Source: M3007 sp043764095 (lineage in GTDB: Bacteria; Bacteroidota; Bacteroidia; Chitinophagales; Saprospiraceae). From it: DNA of 64,000 nucleotides. How positions within the stretch are numbered: the stretch's first letter is position 1; the number at the start of each line of letters is the position of its first letter. Both the position numbers and the translations under genes were made by a program. This document shows positions 35,804 to 44,872 of the stretch, one piece after another. The stretch spans positions 43,935 through 107,934 of the forward strand of contig JAYUKX010000135.1 in NCBI GenBank assembly GCA_043764095.1, given 5' to 3'. The notes under the pieces are model-generated. The model saw only the letters and a list, made by a program, of their open reading frames with translations, made no database searches and had not been told where the DNA came from.

Positions 35804-35804
35804 A

Positions 35805-36836
35805 TCAGAGTATTAAATTAAGTTCGCAAGTATATTCGGTTGCTTCGTCGCTGATATCTAAGCCATACCGATTTGGATACAACATTTCTAGCCTTCGGCG
35901 CACATTAGTGATCCCAATTCCGCCCATAGCGTCTTTGAGGTGATTACTTTTTTTGTTTTTTACCAAAAAATTCAAATTGCCATTACTTTCCTGAAAGTGG
36001 ATGATCAAAGGGCTGGAAGGGTCATAAAATTCGCCATGTTTAAAGGCATTTTCAATAAATGGCGCTAAAATCAACGGCGCAATTTGTTTTTCTGCAAAAT
36101 CCCCTTGAAAAAGTACATCAATGAATGGGTTTCCTTCCAACCGCATCCGTTGTAGTTCGATCATATTATCAAGGTAGCGCACTTCTTTTTCTAATAGCAC
36201 TGTGGGTTCATTGCTTTCATATAGCATATAACGCATCATTTCGGATAATTTTAGCATTGCTTCGGGTGCTTTATCCGATTTTTTGTAGGTAAGTACGTAA
36301 ATATTATTTAGAATATTAAAAAGGAAATGTGGGTTCAATTGAGATTTTAAAAAAGCCAATTCCGCCGTATTTTTATCTTGTAAAAGTTCGTTTTTTATCT
36401 TTTCATTTTTAAAAAAATCGGGTACTAACTTGAGTAATGCTGCATTAAATATGAAGGAAATACCATTGTAAAAACTATCAGTCACATAATACAACCAAGT
36501 GAAATCTGTGCCATAAACATAGTTGTGGAAGCCGAATAATTGAAAAAACAAGCGTTCTTCTATCCAAAAACGCAAAAATACATAAGCCAAAATAGCGAAA
36601 ATGATACCGATTGTTAGTTTAAGAAACTGTCTTTTGTCAAAAAAACGATTGAGTACCCAAAGCACAAGGTACGTTCCAAATATATTAAGCCCATTTGAAC
36701 TCAGCCAAAGCGGTTTGAGGAATTTTTCGGGGTTAAATTTGTAACTGTTGTCTCCAATCGCCTGCAATATTTCGCCATAGAACAACACCATAAACCAGAA
36801 AAGCGTATGAAATATAATAAGTTGTCTTTTTGTCAT
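35805..36836 (-). CDS. LytS/YehU-type sensor histidine kinase (343 aa)
   Basis: Four predicted membrane helices (within 1-140) precede the His_kinase domain with phospho-acceptor H170 in LKSQLNPHFLFNILNN, then MLKLSEMMRYMLYES, PLILAPFIENAFKHGEF and a G-box MGGIGITNVRRRLEML. Such kinases pair with LytTR regulators; here the regulator follows after 1 bp but is frameshifted. I start at the ATG at 36836 because the upstream GTG would lie inside a TACCTTTG promoter-like box. The signal is unknown. Confidence 0.92.
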   Translation of the reverse strand: MTKRQLIIFHTLFWFMVLFYGEILQAIGDNSYKFNPEKFLKPLWLSSNGLNIFGTYLVLWVLNRFFDKRQFLKLTIGIIFAILAYVFLRFWIEERLFFQLFGFHNYVYGTDFTWLYYVTDSFYNGISFIFNAALLKLVPDFFKNEKIKNELLQDKNTAELAFLKSQLNPHFLFNILNNIYVLTYKKSDKAPEAMLKLSEMMRYMLYESNEPTVLLEKEVRYLDNMIELQRMRLEGNPFIDVLFQGDFAEKQIAPLILAPFIENAFKHGEFYDPSSPLIIHFQESNGNLNFLVKNKKSNHLKDAMGGIGITNVRRRLEMLYPNRYGLDISDEATEYTCELNLIL

Positions 36837-36841
36837 GTGCA

Positions 36842-36849
36842 CAAAGGTA
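36842..36849 (-). promoter_or_regulatory. -7 box TACCTTTG, 5 nt before the LytS-type kinase ATG (putative leaderless start)
   Basis: On the minus strand TACCTTTG is followed by TGCAC and ATG at 36836, the same arrangement as at 13922 and 25755. Confidence 0.45.
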
Positions 36850-37085
36850 ATGAATCGCGGTATTGGTCGGCGTTGTTAATCTATCAACTGGTTTTTCGGG
36901 TCGTCCAAAAGGCTATTGAATCGACCAACGCTAATTTGGACTTTAAAAATGTATAGTTGGGCGTTTTATCGAGTCAATAGTCGCTTTGTCGGCAGCATTT
37001 GCCAAGTGGACGATTGGTATCGATCGACCTATGTAGGCCACAGCATCTTTGCAGCATTATTTTTACATTCCTTTCACATAAAATT

Positions 37086-38180
37086 ATGATTATGAAACAG
37101 TTATTTGTTATTTTCGCTTTAGTAAGTTGTGCTACTATTCATCTTTTGGCGCAAGCCCCCCAACTAGAGATACTCTTGATTGGCGCATCGCACAGTTATG
37201 ATATCCCACAGGACGCTACCGATATACACCAAAAAATAATGAAATTCAGACCTGATGCAGTATTTGGCGAGTTCCTGTCTCCGGAAGACGAAAAAGCACT
37301 TACTTCTTATTGGAACAAAGAAAATGTAAGTGGGAGAACCAAAAGACTGAAAGCAAAACGGAGTATTTCAGAAAGTGAATTGCCTAAAGTAATTGCAGAT
37401 TTACAACAAAAAACGATCAAAAATCCTAAAGATTACAAAGCCAAGATAGATTTGGCACATGCCTATTATGTCAACGAAGATGCAGGAAATGGTCATTATC
37501 AATTATGGCAAGTAGCCAAGGAATTGGAGCAGAATCCGAAGAACACAGAACTGTTTGAGTACGCAAAATTAGTACTGAGCCCAACCTTAGATTCCGTTCA
37601 CAAAGTTGTAAAACGATATTCCCTCAATGAGTACGATGTCGTGGCTTATCCCGTGATGCAAAAATTGGGTCATACCCAAATATATCCAATGGATTGTCAG
37701 AAGTATGATGACCTGTGGAGTGAAGCATGGGGTTATTCTGATTCATTAGCCGGATTGTACAAGGAGCAGGTATTGCGCAACCCAACCTGTGCCGAAGCCT
37801 TACTGTTTTTGGCTATTTCTAAATCGAATGATGATATGTTAAAAGCTTTTGAAGCAATGGAAACCACGAATCCCGAACATGCCACCAAAGTAACGGAGCT
37901 GATGAATACGCCCTACTGCGATGATTTTTTGATGCGAATGAATATTGTAAATTCTGATTATTTAACCCTCCGCAATTACCCTGCTGCTGCATTTCAGGAA
38001 AAATTACATTGGTGGATGATGCGTAATATTACAATGTGCCAAAATACGATTGATCGATCAAAATCCAATGGCTTCAAAAAAGTCGTGATCTTGGTAGGTG
38101 CAGGCCATCGTTTGCCTATGGCGACGCTTTTTGGACAAATGCCGGATATAAAAATTTGGAATATAAACGATTATAAATAG
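37086..38180 (+). CDS. Exported DUF5694-like protein (364 aa)
   Basis: A signal peptide (KQLFVIFALVSCATIHLLAQ) is followed by LEILLIGASHSYDIP, FRPDAVFGEFLSPEDEKAL and a C-terminal VVILVGAGHRLPMATLFG. This resembles the TraB/GumN- or DUF5694-type fold, in which the two ends carry conserved His residues (GxxH and GAGH) and central acidic residues that may bind metal. It probably works in the periplasm or is a lipoprotein-like exported protein. I placed the start at 37086 because the 29 upstream codons are not protein-like and the signal peptide begins here; the ATG at 37092 is equally possible. Confidence 0.75.
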   Translation: MIMKQLFVIFALVSCATIHLLAQAPQLEILLIGASHSYDIPQDATDIHQKIMKFRPDAVFGEFLSPEDEKALTSYWNKENVSGRTKRLKAKRSISESELPKVIADLQQKTIKNPKDYKAKIDLAHAYYVNEDAGNGHYQLWQVAKELEQNPKNTELFEYAKLVLSPTLDSVHKVVKRYSLNEYDVVAYPVMQKLGHTQIYPMDCQKYDDLWSEAWGYSDSLAGLYKEQVLRNPTCAEALLFLAISKSNDDMLKAFEAMETTNPEHATKVTELMNTPYCDDFLMRMNIVNSDYLTLRNYPAAAFQEKLHWWMMRNITMCQNTIDRSKSNGFKKVVILVGAGHRLPMATLFGQMPDIKIWNINDYK

Positions 38181-38210
38181 TTGGGTATATAAATACGGGT
38201 CTCCATTGTT

Positions 38211-38258
38211 AAGGCTTGGGTTTTGGCATAAACGGCTAAAGTCCAAGCCTTTTTGTTT
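38211..38258 (+). terminator. Terminator after the DUF5694-like gene
   Basis: AAGGCTTGG (38211-38219) pairs with CCAAGCCTT (38243-38251), followed by TTTTGTTTG, 30 bp after the stop. Confidence 0.75.
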
Positions 38259-38330
38259 GTAAAAAGGAGCGTTTGCCGTATTTTATGCAACTGTGTTTAA
38301 TTAATTGTCAAAAAAATCATTAACTTACCT

Positions 38331-38338
38331 TACCTTTG
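38331..38338 (+). promoter_or_regulatory. Promoter box TACCTTTG upstream of the aminotransferase, with long leader
   Basis: TACCTTTG matches TAnnTTTG, and a TTG lies at 38305-38307, about the right distance for a -33 element. The ATG is at 38509, so the leader would be about 165 nt. I see no clear riboswitch in it. Confidence 0.45.
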
Positions 38339-38508
38339 TGCCCCTTTTTCGGTTATTGATTCGTGCAATGAGTAAAGATCAAATCAATATATTTTGCCGT
38401 TATAAGGTAAGTGAATATTTAATATGTAGCATGTTTTTCCAAAGTTGAGGATAGATGTTAGCGTCATTCAAAATACAAACAAATTGGAAAATCGAAATAA
38501 TTAACACT

Positions 38509-39723
38509 ATGCCATCCATCTCAAATCGCGGCGAAAACGCGCATACTTCTCCCATTCGCAAGCTCAGTCCCTTTGCTGATGCCGCCAAAAAAGCGGGGAA
38601 AAAAGTATATCACCTCAATATTGGTCAGCCAGATATACTTACACCACCGGCTGCATTACAAAAAGTAAAAGATACCGATATTCGTATTCTAGCGTATAGC
38701 CCTTCGAGCGGACATACCCAATACCGCGAAAAACTACCCCAATACTATCAAAAATATGGTATTTCGATAACCCCTGATGATCTATTGATCACTAATGGTG
38801 CTTCGGAAGGCGTGTATTTTACGATGTTGGCTTGTTTGGATCGTGGGCAAACCGTATTGGCCACAGAGCCTTTATATGCGAATTATGTCGGTTTTGCCGA
38901 AATGGCAGATGTGGAGATCAAACCAGTAACGACACATATAGAAAATGGCTTTGCATTACCTTCTATTGATGATTTTGCACGGGCATTAACACCAGAAGTG
39001 AAGGCTATACTACTGTGTAATCCCAATAATCCGACCGGCGCAGTGTATCCAGAAAAGATGTTGCGCGAACTAGCAGAACTGGCACTGGAACGCGATGTTT
39101 ATTTAATGATTGATGAGGTGTATCGCGAGTTTTGTTACGAAGAAACGCCGTTTTTTTCAGCATTAAATCTACCGGGGATGGATCAGCATGTTATTGTATT
39201 TGATTCTGTGTCAAAGCGTTATAGCGCTTGTGGTGCTAGGGTAGGGGCAATTGTTACTCGAAATCGTGCATTACTCACTACGATCAATAAGTACGCAGAA
39301 GTACGACTAAGCCCACCTACTTATGGGCAAATTTTGGCCGAGGCCTTGTTGGACACAGAAGAATCTTATTTTGTGCAAGTAAATGCGGAATACAAACGCC
39401 GTCGCGATGTTTTGTTCCAACGTTTGAATAATATGGAAGGCGTAACTTGCTATCAACCAGATGGCGCATTTTATGTTTTTGCCAAATTGCCGATTGACCA
39501 TTGCGAAAAATTCTGTCGCTGGTTGCTCGAAGAATTTACGCTGGATAACCAAACTGTAATGCTAGCACCTGGTAATGGTTTTTATGCAACCCCAGGAAAA
39601 GGTTTGCAAGAAGTACGCTTTGCCTATGTCTTGAACGAAAATGACCTGAATGCTGCGATGGATTGCTTGGAATCGGCGTTAAAAGTATATGCGACAACTG
39701 TGACAGTGGCTCAGGTTTCGTAG
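38509..39723 (+). CDS. Pyridoxal-phosphate aminotransferase, class I/II (404 aa)
   Basis: The fold-type I aminotransferase motifs are in order: YHLNIGQPDILTPPAALQKV, YREKLPQYYQKYGISITPDD, ITNGASEGVYFTMLACLDRG, LCNPNNPTGAVYPEKMLREL, DEVYREFCYE and the lysine motif FDSVSKRYSACGARVGAIV. It transfers amino groups, most likely from aspartate or an aromatic amino acid to 2-oxoglutarate. The open frame extends to an ATG at 38455, but homologues start near the MPSISNRGENA segment, so I use 38509. The 3' end abuts a truncated Rpn-like gene 2 bp away. Confidence 0.93.
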   Translation: MPSISNRGENAHTSPIRKLSPFADAAKKAGKKVYHLNIGQPDILTPPAALQKVKDTDIRILAYSPSSGHTQYREKLPQYYQKYGISITPDDLLITNGASEGVYFTMLACLDRGQTVLATEPLYANYVGFAEMADVEIKPVTTHIENGFALPSIDDFARALTPEVKAILLCNPNNPTGAVYPEKMLRELAELALERDVYLMIDEVYREFCYEETPFFSALNLPGMDQHVIVFDSVSKRYSACGARVGAIVTRNRALLTTINKYAEVRLSPPTYGQILAEALLDTEESYFVQVNAEYKRRRDVLFQRLNNMEGVTCYQPDGAFYVFAKLPIDHCEKFCRWLLEEFTLDNQTVMLAPGNGFYATPGKGLQEVRFAYVLNENDLNAAMDCLESALKVYATTVTVAQVS

Positions 39724-39725
39724 GA

Positions 39726-40460
39726 ATGGCCTTTTTGAAGCAAGATGCGCATGCTTTTACAGCCATTGCATTTTTTACGGGGGCAGCTCCTAAAAAATCC
39801 CAATTAGCATACGGATTGGATATTTTTGGTACGAAAGTGAATTATAAATTTATATCATTGGTGGCTGTTGAGCAAGATGAAGCGAAGTTAATCAGGTCAA
39901 GAAATCCAGTCGCATTAGGTATTTTGGCTGTAAAATACGCTTATGAAACAGAAAAGATGCCGGAAAAACGACTGTTTTATAAGCGAAAACTATTTGAAAT
40001 TGCTGCATCAAAAGGAATAAAACGACCAGAATTGGTAAAACTCCTTATCTTTGTCAGAGATTTTGTAAATTTACCCCCAATTTTAGAAAATAAATTTTTA
40101 ACTGAAACACTTGATTCATCAACAAGTAAATTAGAAGAAATGATTATATCCAAAGGAACAAAAAAGATGTTTGAAGTATGGTACGAACGCGCCCATGGTT
40201 TCAGCCCTAAAAAGGAAATTGCTAAGATGAAACGCGAACGTGAAGCTGCTAAGAAACGCGAAGCTGCCGCCGCGGCTGAACGCGAAGCCGCTGCGATACG
40301 CGAAGCTGCTGCTGCCGCTGAGCGCGAAGCTGCTGCAATACAAGAAAAAGAAAATTCGATATATGGTTTCTATTCCAATGGAGTTTCAATACCCGTAATA
40401 GCAACAAGTATCGGTGTATCTGAGGAATTTGTTGCGCAGGTGATCGCAAAGAAGAAGTAG
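39726..40460 (+). pseudogene. N-terminally truncated Rpn/PD-(D/E)XK nuclease family remnant (244 codons)
   Basis: The frame matches the C-terminal two thirds of Bacteroidota Rpn-like recombination-promoting nucleases: AFTAIAFFTGAAPKKSQLAY, LIRSRNPVALGILAVKYAYE, FYKRKLFEIAASKGIKRPEL and LVKLLIFVRDFVNLPPILEN. The usual helical tail ends in a GLS-EEI helix, here SIGVSEEFVAQVIAKKK. The N-terminal nuclease core with its DFK and E-Q motifs is absent, and the frame begins 3 bp after the aminotransferase stop, as if the front had been deleted. A 45-residue Ala-Glu-Arg coiled-coil repeat sits before the tail. The recognition rests on remembered family consensus. Confidence 0.6.
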
Positions 40461-40485
40461 AATGAGATGAATTAATGAATCAAAA

Positions 40486-40540
40486 CTGTATGGGGGTGAC
40501 AGAGGAATTTGTGGCAGAAGTGATCGCAAAAAGGAAATAA
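40486..40540 (+). pseudogene. Second copy of the Rpn-like gene tail
   Basis: Immediately downstream a short frame reads MGVTEEFVAEVIAKRK followed by TAA, closely matching the final GVSEEFVAQVIAKKK of the preceding frame. It is a leftover of a tandem duplicate or a partial duplication of the 3' end. Only about 16 codons survive. Confidence 0.65.
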
Positions 40541-40571
40541 AATTAGCCCTTACTGGATAGAAAAATGTAAT

Positions 40572-40615
40572 AAAAAAGCCGTTCTGCAAGATTAACTTGC
40601 AAAACGGCTTTTTTT
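40572..40615. terminator. Strong bidirectional terminator between Rpn remnant and icd
   Basis: AAAAAAGCCGTTCTGCAAG (40572-40590) pairs with CTTGCAAAACGGCTTTTTT (40596-40614) with one mismatch and a five-base loop, with A/T tracts on both sides. It lies between convergent genes. Confidence 0.9.
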
Positions 40616-40632
40616 ATGTCCAAAGGATAAAA

Positions 40633-41898
40633 TTACATGTTTGAAATAATTTCGTCGCCAAATTCCGAACATTTCAATTTAGTAGCACCTTTCATCAAAC
40701 GCTCAAAGTCGTAAGTAACGCGCTTTTTCTTGATAGAGCGTTCCAAGCCTTTAACGATCAATTTAGCAGCCCTATCCCAGCCCATGTATTCGAACATCAT
40801 CACCCCAGAAAGAATGACGGATGAAGGATTTACCATGTCTTTGCCGGCGTACTTCGGAGCAGTTCCGTGGGTTGCTTCAAAAATCGCATGTCCTGTCATA
40901 TAATTAATATTAGCACCTGGTGCGATACCAATACCTCCTACCTGAGCAGCCAAAGCATCGGAAACATAGTCTCCATTAAGATTAAGCGTAGCGATCATAT
41001 CGTACTCCGCAGGACGGAGCAGGATTTGTTGCAAGAAAGCATCTGCAATAGCATCCTTAACAAGGAGTTTGCCTGCGGCTAAAGCCGTTGCTTGTGCTTT
41101 GTTAGCGATTTCTTCGCCCTTATCAGCTTTGATGCGCTCGTATTCAGCCCAAGTAAACACCCTATCTCCGTATTCTTTTTCCGCCAGTTCATAAGCCCAA
41201 TCTTTAAATTTACCTTCTGTAAATTTCATGATATTGCCTTTGTGAACAATCGTCAAAGATTTACGATTGTTTTTGAACGTATATTCTAAGGCAGCACGCA
41301 CCAAACGTTCTGTTCCTTCTTTTGAAACTGGTTTAACACCAAAAGAAGACGTTTTTGGGAAACGAATCTTTTTCACTCCCATTTCGTTTTGAAGAAAATT
41401 CAACATCTTCGCTGCTTCTGGAGTACCGCTCAAAAATTCAATACCTGCATAAATATCTTCTGTATTTTCGCGATAAATCACCATATCCACCAGACCAGGT
41501 TCTTTCACCGGCGAAGGAACGCCTTTGAACCACCTTACAGGACGTACACATGCGTACAAGTCAAGTTGCTGGCGCAATGCTACGTTCAAGGAACGGATAC
41601 CACCACCAACAGGGGTAGTCAACGGGCCTTTAATGGCTACTTTATATTTGTCTATCTCCGACAATGTCTCATCAGGAAGCCAGTTGCCTGTTTTATTGAA
41701 GGCTTTTTCTCCTGCTAAAACTTCTTTCCAAATGATTTTTTTCTTGCCTTTATAGGCTTTCTCCACCGCGGCATCCAAAACTCGAACGGCGGAAGCCCAA
41801 ATATCCGCGCCTGTACCGTCGCCTTCGATAAATGGGATAATTGGGTCATTGGGCACTTTCAGTTTGCCCCGCTTAATGGTAATTGCTGAACCTGTCAT
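40633..41898 (-). CDS. icd: NADP-dependent isocitrate dehydrogenase (421 aa)
   Basis: The enzyme converts isocitrate to 2-oxoglutarate and CO2 in the TCA cycle. The substrate-binding block GPLTTPVGGGIRSLNVALRQ (91-110, with S103, N105 and R109), RENTEDIYAGIEF, VHKGNIMKFTEG, NGDYVSDALAAQVGGIGIAP and the NADP-specificity segment HGTAPKYAGKD are all present. Length fits the E. coli Icd type. I start at the ATG at 41898; the longer frame to 41958 begins with a non-conserved stretch overlapping the promoter. Two TAATTTTG boxes lie 45-65 bp upstream. Confidence 0.95.
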   Translation of the reverse strand: MTGSAITIKRGKLKVPNDPIIPFIEGDGTGADIWASAVRVLDAAVEKAYKGKKKIIWKEVLAGEKAFNKTGNWLPDETLSEIDKYKVAIKGPLTTPVGGGIRSLNVALRQQLDLYACVRPVRWFKGVPSPVKEPGLVDMVIYRENTEDIYAGIEFLSGTPEAAKMLNFLQNEMGVKKIRFPKTSSFGVKPVSKEGTERLVRAALEYTFKNNRKSLTIVHKGNIMKFTEGKFKDWAYELAEKEYGDRVFTWAEYERIKADKGEEIANKAQATALAAGKLLVKDAIADAFLQQILLRPAEYDMIATLNLNGDYVSDALAAQVGGIGIAPGANINYMTGHAIFEATHGTAPKYAGKDMVNPSSVILSGVMMFEYMGWDRAAKLIVKGLERSIKKKRVTYDFERLMKGATKLKCSEFGDEIISNM

Positions 41899-41942
41899 AT
41901 GTATGAGGTGTATTTTTGTGTGCTGATATATGTGCAATTTTT

Positions 41943-41963
41943 CAAAATTACGCCGCAAAATTA
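41943..41963 (-). promoter_or_regulatory. Tandem TAATTTTG -7 boxes upstream of icd
   Basis: On the minus strand TAATTTTG occurs at 41963-41956 and again at 41950-41943, both matching TAnnTTTG, with a TTTG at 41969-41966 that could serve as part of a -33 element. The leader to the ATG at 41898 would be about 37 nt for the proximal box. Confidence 0.5.
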
Positions 41964-42117
41964 GACAAACTAATCAAAATGAAGAATTTTTTAAAGAAAT
42001 TAGTGCAAAAAAAGCCTTAAAAATTATTTGCCTGTTAAAGTCTATCTGAAAAAATGTTTATGTTTGATTCGTTTTTACCTTTGTGGCTTATTTCTTAGTA
42101 CTTTAATCTATACAAAT

Positions 42118-42573
42118 ATGTACCTTTCAAAATTCGGTTTACTATTATTCGTTGGCTTTTTCCCAACACTTCTCCAAGCCCAGTGCTCAGAGCTATCGCT
42201 CAATACATTACAAGTGATCCAAAGTGCCACTCCAGATGAAAAAGAAACTAAAATATTGGAGGCTGGCTTCGATTTAAGGCAAGCCAAAACTGGAAAAGGA
42301 AACGTGACTAAAGTCTATTCCAAATGTTGGGCCACCTCTGGTAAGAAAAAAGACTATTACGAACAAAAACTCCTTTGGGATTCGAGTAACGACTCTATCA
42401 AATTTGCAATGCTCAACGAACAGCAATTCCAAAACCTTAGAAAGGTATTGGACGAAAGGCATCCAAGCGGCGTTGGCTCTGCTGTGGTCGTCGGTAAAAA
42501 ATTCACCTATTACCTTGGTTCTGAATCCATTGAAGGCGTTGATTATTACACCATCATGCTGATCAAGAAATAG
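42118..42573 (+). CDS. Exported hypothetical protein (151 aa)
   Basis: A signal peptide (MYLSKFGLLLFVGFFPTLLQ, cleaved near AQC) precedes a small soluble domain with two Cys residues (QCSELSLN and YSKCWATSGKK) that could form a disulfide. I do not recognise the family. The gene is preceded by TACCTTTG at 42076-42083. I chose the ATG at 42118 because the upstream 30 codons overlap that box. Its 3' end overlaps the convergent GNAT gene by 11 bp. Confidence 0.75.
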   Translation: MYLSKFGLLLFVGFFPTLLQAQCSELSLNTLQVIQSATPDEKETKILEAGFDLRQAKTGKGNVTKVYSKCWATSGKKKDYYEQKLLWDSSNDSIKFAMLNEQQFQNLRKVLDERHPSGVGSAVVVGKKFTYYLGSESIEGVDYYTIMLIKK

Positions 42574-43075
42574 GTTTTTCCATCTGTATATTACAACGTT
42601 CATAAGGTGTAGGCCGTCCCGATACTCTTGTAAAGCCAAGTTTTTCGTAGAGACTAATAGCCGGGGTGAGTATAGTATTGCTCTCTAAATAGATATAACT
42701 TGCCCCCAACGACCTGGCTTTGTCAATCACGGCTTTTCCCAAAATCCAACCAATTTTTTTTCCACGCATACTGGGAGCAACAGCCATTTTGGCCAATTCA
42801 TATTGGTATTTTGGATCTTGCATTTTAATGAGCGCGCATACACCCACTGGCTCGTCGTTATACAAAGCAACGATAATATGTCCACCATTGTCCAAAATAT
42901 TCGTTTGAGCACCATCCAAAGCCTTATAGTCGGATGCCTCCATTTTAAAATAGGCAGCTATCCATTCTTTATTCAAGTCTTTGAACGCTTGTGCATAAAC
43001 AGGAGCAAAATCAACAATAGTTACTAAGTTAGATGTGTCAGTTGTTTGTTGAGTAATAGTTTCGAATAATTTCAT
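42563..43075 (-). CDS. GNAT-family N-acetyltransferase (170 aa)
   Basis: The GNAT core is visible: WIAAYFKMEASDYKALDGAQ, VALYNDEPVGVCALIKMQ, the acetyl-CoA loop MAVAPSMRGKKIGWILGKAV and ASYIYLESNTILTPAISLYE KLGF. It transfers an acetyl group from acetyl-CoA to an unknown small-molecule or protein amine. A TAATTTTG box lies at 43107-43114, about 32 bp before the ATG. It is convergent with the preceding gene and shares 11 bp with it. Confidence 0.9.
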   Translation of the reverse strand: MKLFETITQQTTDTSNLVTIVDFAPVYAQAFKDLNKEWIAAYFKMEASDYKALDGAQTNILDNGGHIIVALYNDEPVGVCALIKMQDPKYQYELAKMAVAPSMRGKKIGWILGKAVIDKARSLGASYIYLESNTILTPAISLYEKLGFTRVSGRPTPYERCNIQMEKPIS

Positions 43076-43304
43076 GTTTTTTTTACAAATGAATGAAGGT
43101 ATTGTGCAAAATTAATCGGAAAATCCCCAAGCTACCAAAAAAAGTAGCTCAGGGATTATTTTCCACTCAAAATAGGAACTTACCAAAACGATATGATGCG
43201 TGTAGCACACAAACAACATCATTGGATTACTACATGTGAGCAAGATATGGATACTACCACTAGTGCAGGTGAAATTATACAGCACCCCATTAGAGCGTAT
43301 TCCG

Positions 43305-43721
43305 TTAATCTATACTAACAATTGCTCGAGGTCTCGGTGTAGTTTCTGTAACCGTTTGGATTTCAATTTGGCGGGTAAAACGTTTTTTCCCACCAGTAAT
43401 CTCGATCTCGTAAGTGCCATTCTCAAGGTTGGATAAGTTGAGTATTCGGTTGTAATCCGTAATATCTGCAGCAATTTTATCTTGGTAAATAATCGACTCC
43501 GACGGATAGCCAAAAACAGATTTTTCGGGTTTTATCAAACTTAGTTGTAATTTGCTTCCAACTTCCTTTTCACAATGGATAATGAGTCGGAGGTCTTCGC
43601 GTTGTGTAATCTCTACTTTAAAGTCCGAGTTAATGGTTTGAGGTGCCGGATTTAATTGCATTGAGGTGAGCACTAAGAAAAATGCTACAATAAATAGGTT
43701 CAAAGCCCAATTATTTTTCAT
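43305..43721 (-). CDS. Exported hypothetical protein with beta-sandwich look (138 aa)
   Basis: An N-terminal hydrophobic stretch (LNLFIVAFFLVLTSM) acts as signal peptide or anchor. The rest is mostly strands, with LENGTYEIEITGGKKRFTRQ near the end, like the last strands of T9SS-tail or DUF3244-type domains in Bacteroidota. No Cys lipobox is present. The function is unknown. It diverges from the LysR gene and could be its target, as LysR regulators often control the divergent neighbour; this is inference. Confidence 0.7.
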   Translation of the reverse strand: MKNNWALNLFIVAFFLVLTSMQLNPAPQTINSDFKVEITQREDLRLIIHCEKEVGSKLQLSLIKPEKSVFGYPSESIIYQDKIAADITDYNRILNLSNLENGTYEIEITGGKKRFTRQIEIQTVTETTPRPRAIVSID

Positions 43722-43873
43722 AATTTTTGTTTGTTTAAATTGTTAATTTATTAGTCAATCGCGATGACACTGCAAACTTCGGTGTAATAATTTATACTTG
43801 GAAATGCTAATTTTGCATAATTTTATGCCTTAATAGCATAAGAGTAATTTTGCATTGAAATTGTTTTAAATTT

Positions 43874-43881
43874 TAATTTTG
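43874..43881 (+). promoter_or_regulatory. -7 box TAATTTTG, 5 nt before the LysR-gene ATG (putative leaderless start)
   Basis: TAATTTTG followed by TATAA and ATG at 43887, the fourth example of this geometry in the window. Confidence 0.45.
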
Positions 43882-43886
43882 TATAA

Positions 43887-44792
43887 ATGGAAATACGTCA
43901 AATTAAATACTTTTTAGGAGTAGCAGAAACGCTTAATTTTTCAAAAGCCGCCATAAATCTGAATATTGTGCAACCCGCATTGAGCCGGCAAATCCAGCAA
44001 TTAGAACAAGAATTGGGTGTAATTCTTTTTAAACGCGATAAAAGAAATGTGAGTCTTACTGCCGCTGGCACTTACTTGCGAGATGAAATGCTCAAATTAA
44101 ATACGCGCCTGAGAGATACCTTAACTCAAGCAGTTGCTATACAAAATGGTAATCTAGGAACGATACGAATTGGTTATCCAGGTTCGGCATTGTATTCCAT
44201 ATTGCCAGAAGCGCTCTATCTTTTGCGTGAAAAACTGCCTTTATTAGAAGGTATTTTGTCCGAAACACAGGAAATTAATGTCATTGAATCGCTACAAAAT
44301 TGTAATATAGATGTATGCTTTTCAAGAGAAAAAATTACAGATCATCCCAATATTTGCCAGCGAGAATTGTTCTCTGAACCTTTGGCCTTGGTTGTACCCG
44401 AGCACCACCCAATAACACAAGAAAATTTTAGATCCATTACACAATGTAGAGAAGAATCCTTTATCTTGCCCTATATGGCCGATTGGCAACAGTACCGCCA
44501 ACAAATTTATAGTATTTTTAATCCAGCAGGTTTTGTGCCTCGTGTTGCATACGAATCTAATTATGGATCCACCATTATGCGCTTAGTCGAAAAAAAATTA
44601 GGTATCGCTATTTTGCCGTTGAGTTATCGTTTAGGGAGTTCGCTCCAAGTTCGTTTTATCCCTTTAGAAACCCATACAACACTGTATTTAGTTTGGCGTA
44701 CCAACGACCATAGTCCTATCATTCGCAACTTTATTGGGCTATGCGATGAGGCGGTACAACTGCTGGATATGCGTTTTGAATGTAACGGATAA
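43887..44792 (+). CDS. LysR-family transcriptional regulator (301 aa)
   Basis: The N-terminal winged helix-turn-helix is canonical: MEIRQIKYFLGVAETLNFSK, AINLNIVQPALSRQIQQLEQ, LGVILFKRDKRNVSLTAAGT. The C-terminal co-inducer domain (about 90-295) begins GTIRIGYPGSALYSILPEAL. It probably binds a small-molecule effector. It sits between the divergent exported-protein gene and the fucosidase gene downstream (80 bp gap); either may be regulated. Confidence 0.93.
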   Translation: MEIRQIKYFLGVAETLNFSKAAINLNIVQPALSRQIQQLEQELGVILFKRDKRNVSLTAAGTYLRDEMLKLNTRLRDTLTQAVAIQNGNLGTIRIGYPGSALYSILPEALYLLREKLPLLEGILSETQEINVIESLQNCNIDVCFSREKITDHPNICQRELFSEPLALVVPEHHPITQENFRSITQCREESFILPYMADWQQYRQQIYSIFNPAGFVPRVAYESNYGSTIMRLVEKKLGIAILPLSYRLGSSLQVRFIPLETHTTLYLVWRTNDHSPIIRNFIGLCDEAVQLLDMRFECNG

Positions 44793-44834
44793 TAAAAAAA
44801 TCACAAGAAATACACTATTTACCCACTATCATAC

Positions 44835-44842
44835 TAATTTTG
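44835..44842 (+). promoter_or_regulatory. -7 box TAATTTTG upstream of the fucosidase gene
   Basis: An exact TAnnTTTG match 31 bp before the ATG at 44873, between the LysR and fucosidase genes. Confidence 0.4.
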
Positions 44843-44872
44843 TGCTTTGTTTTCACTCACCACTCTATAATT

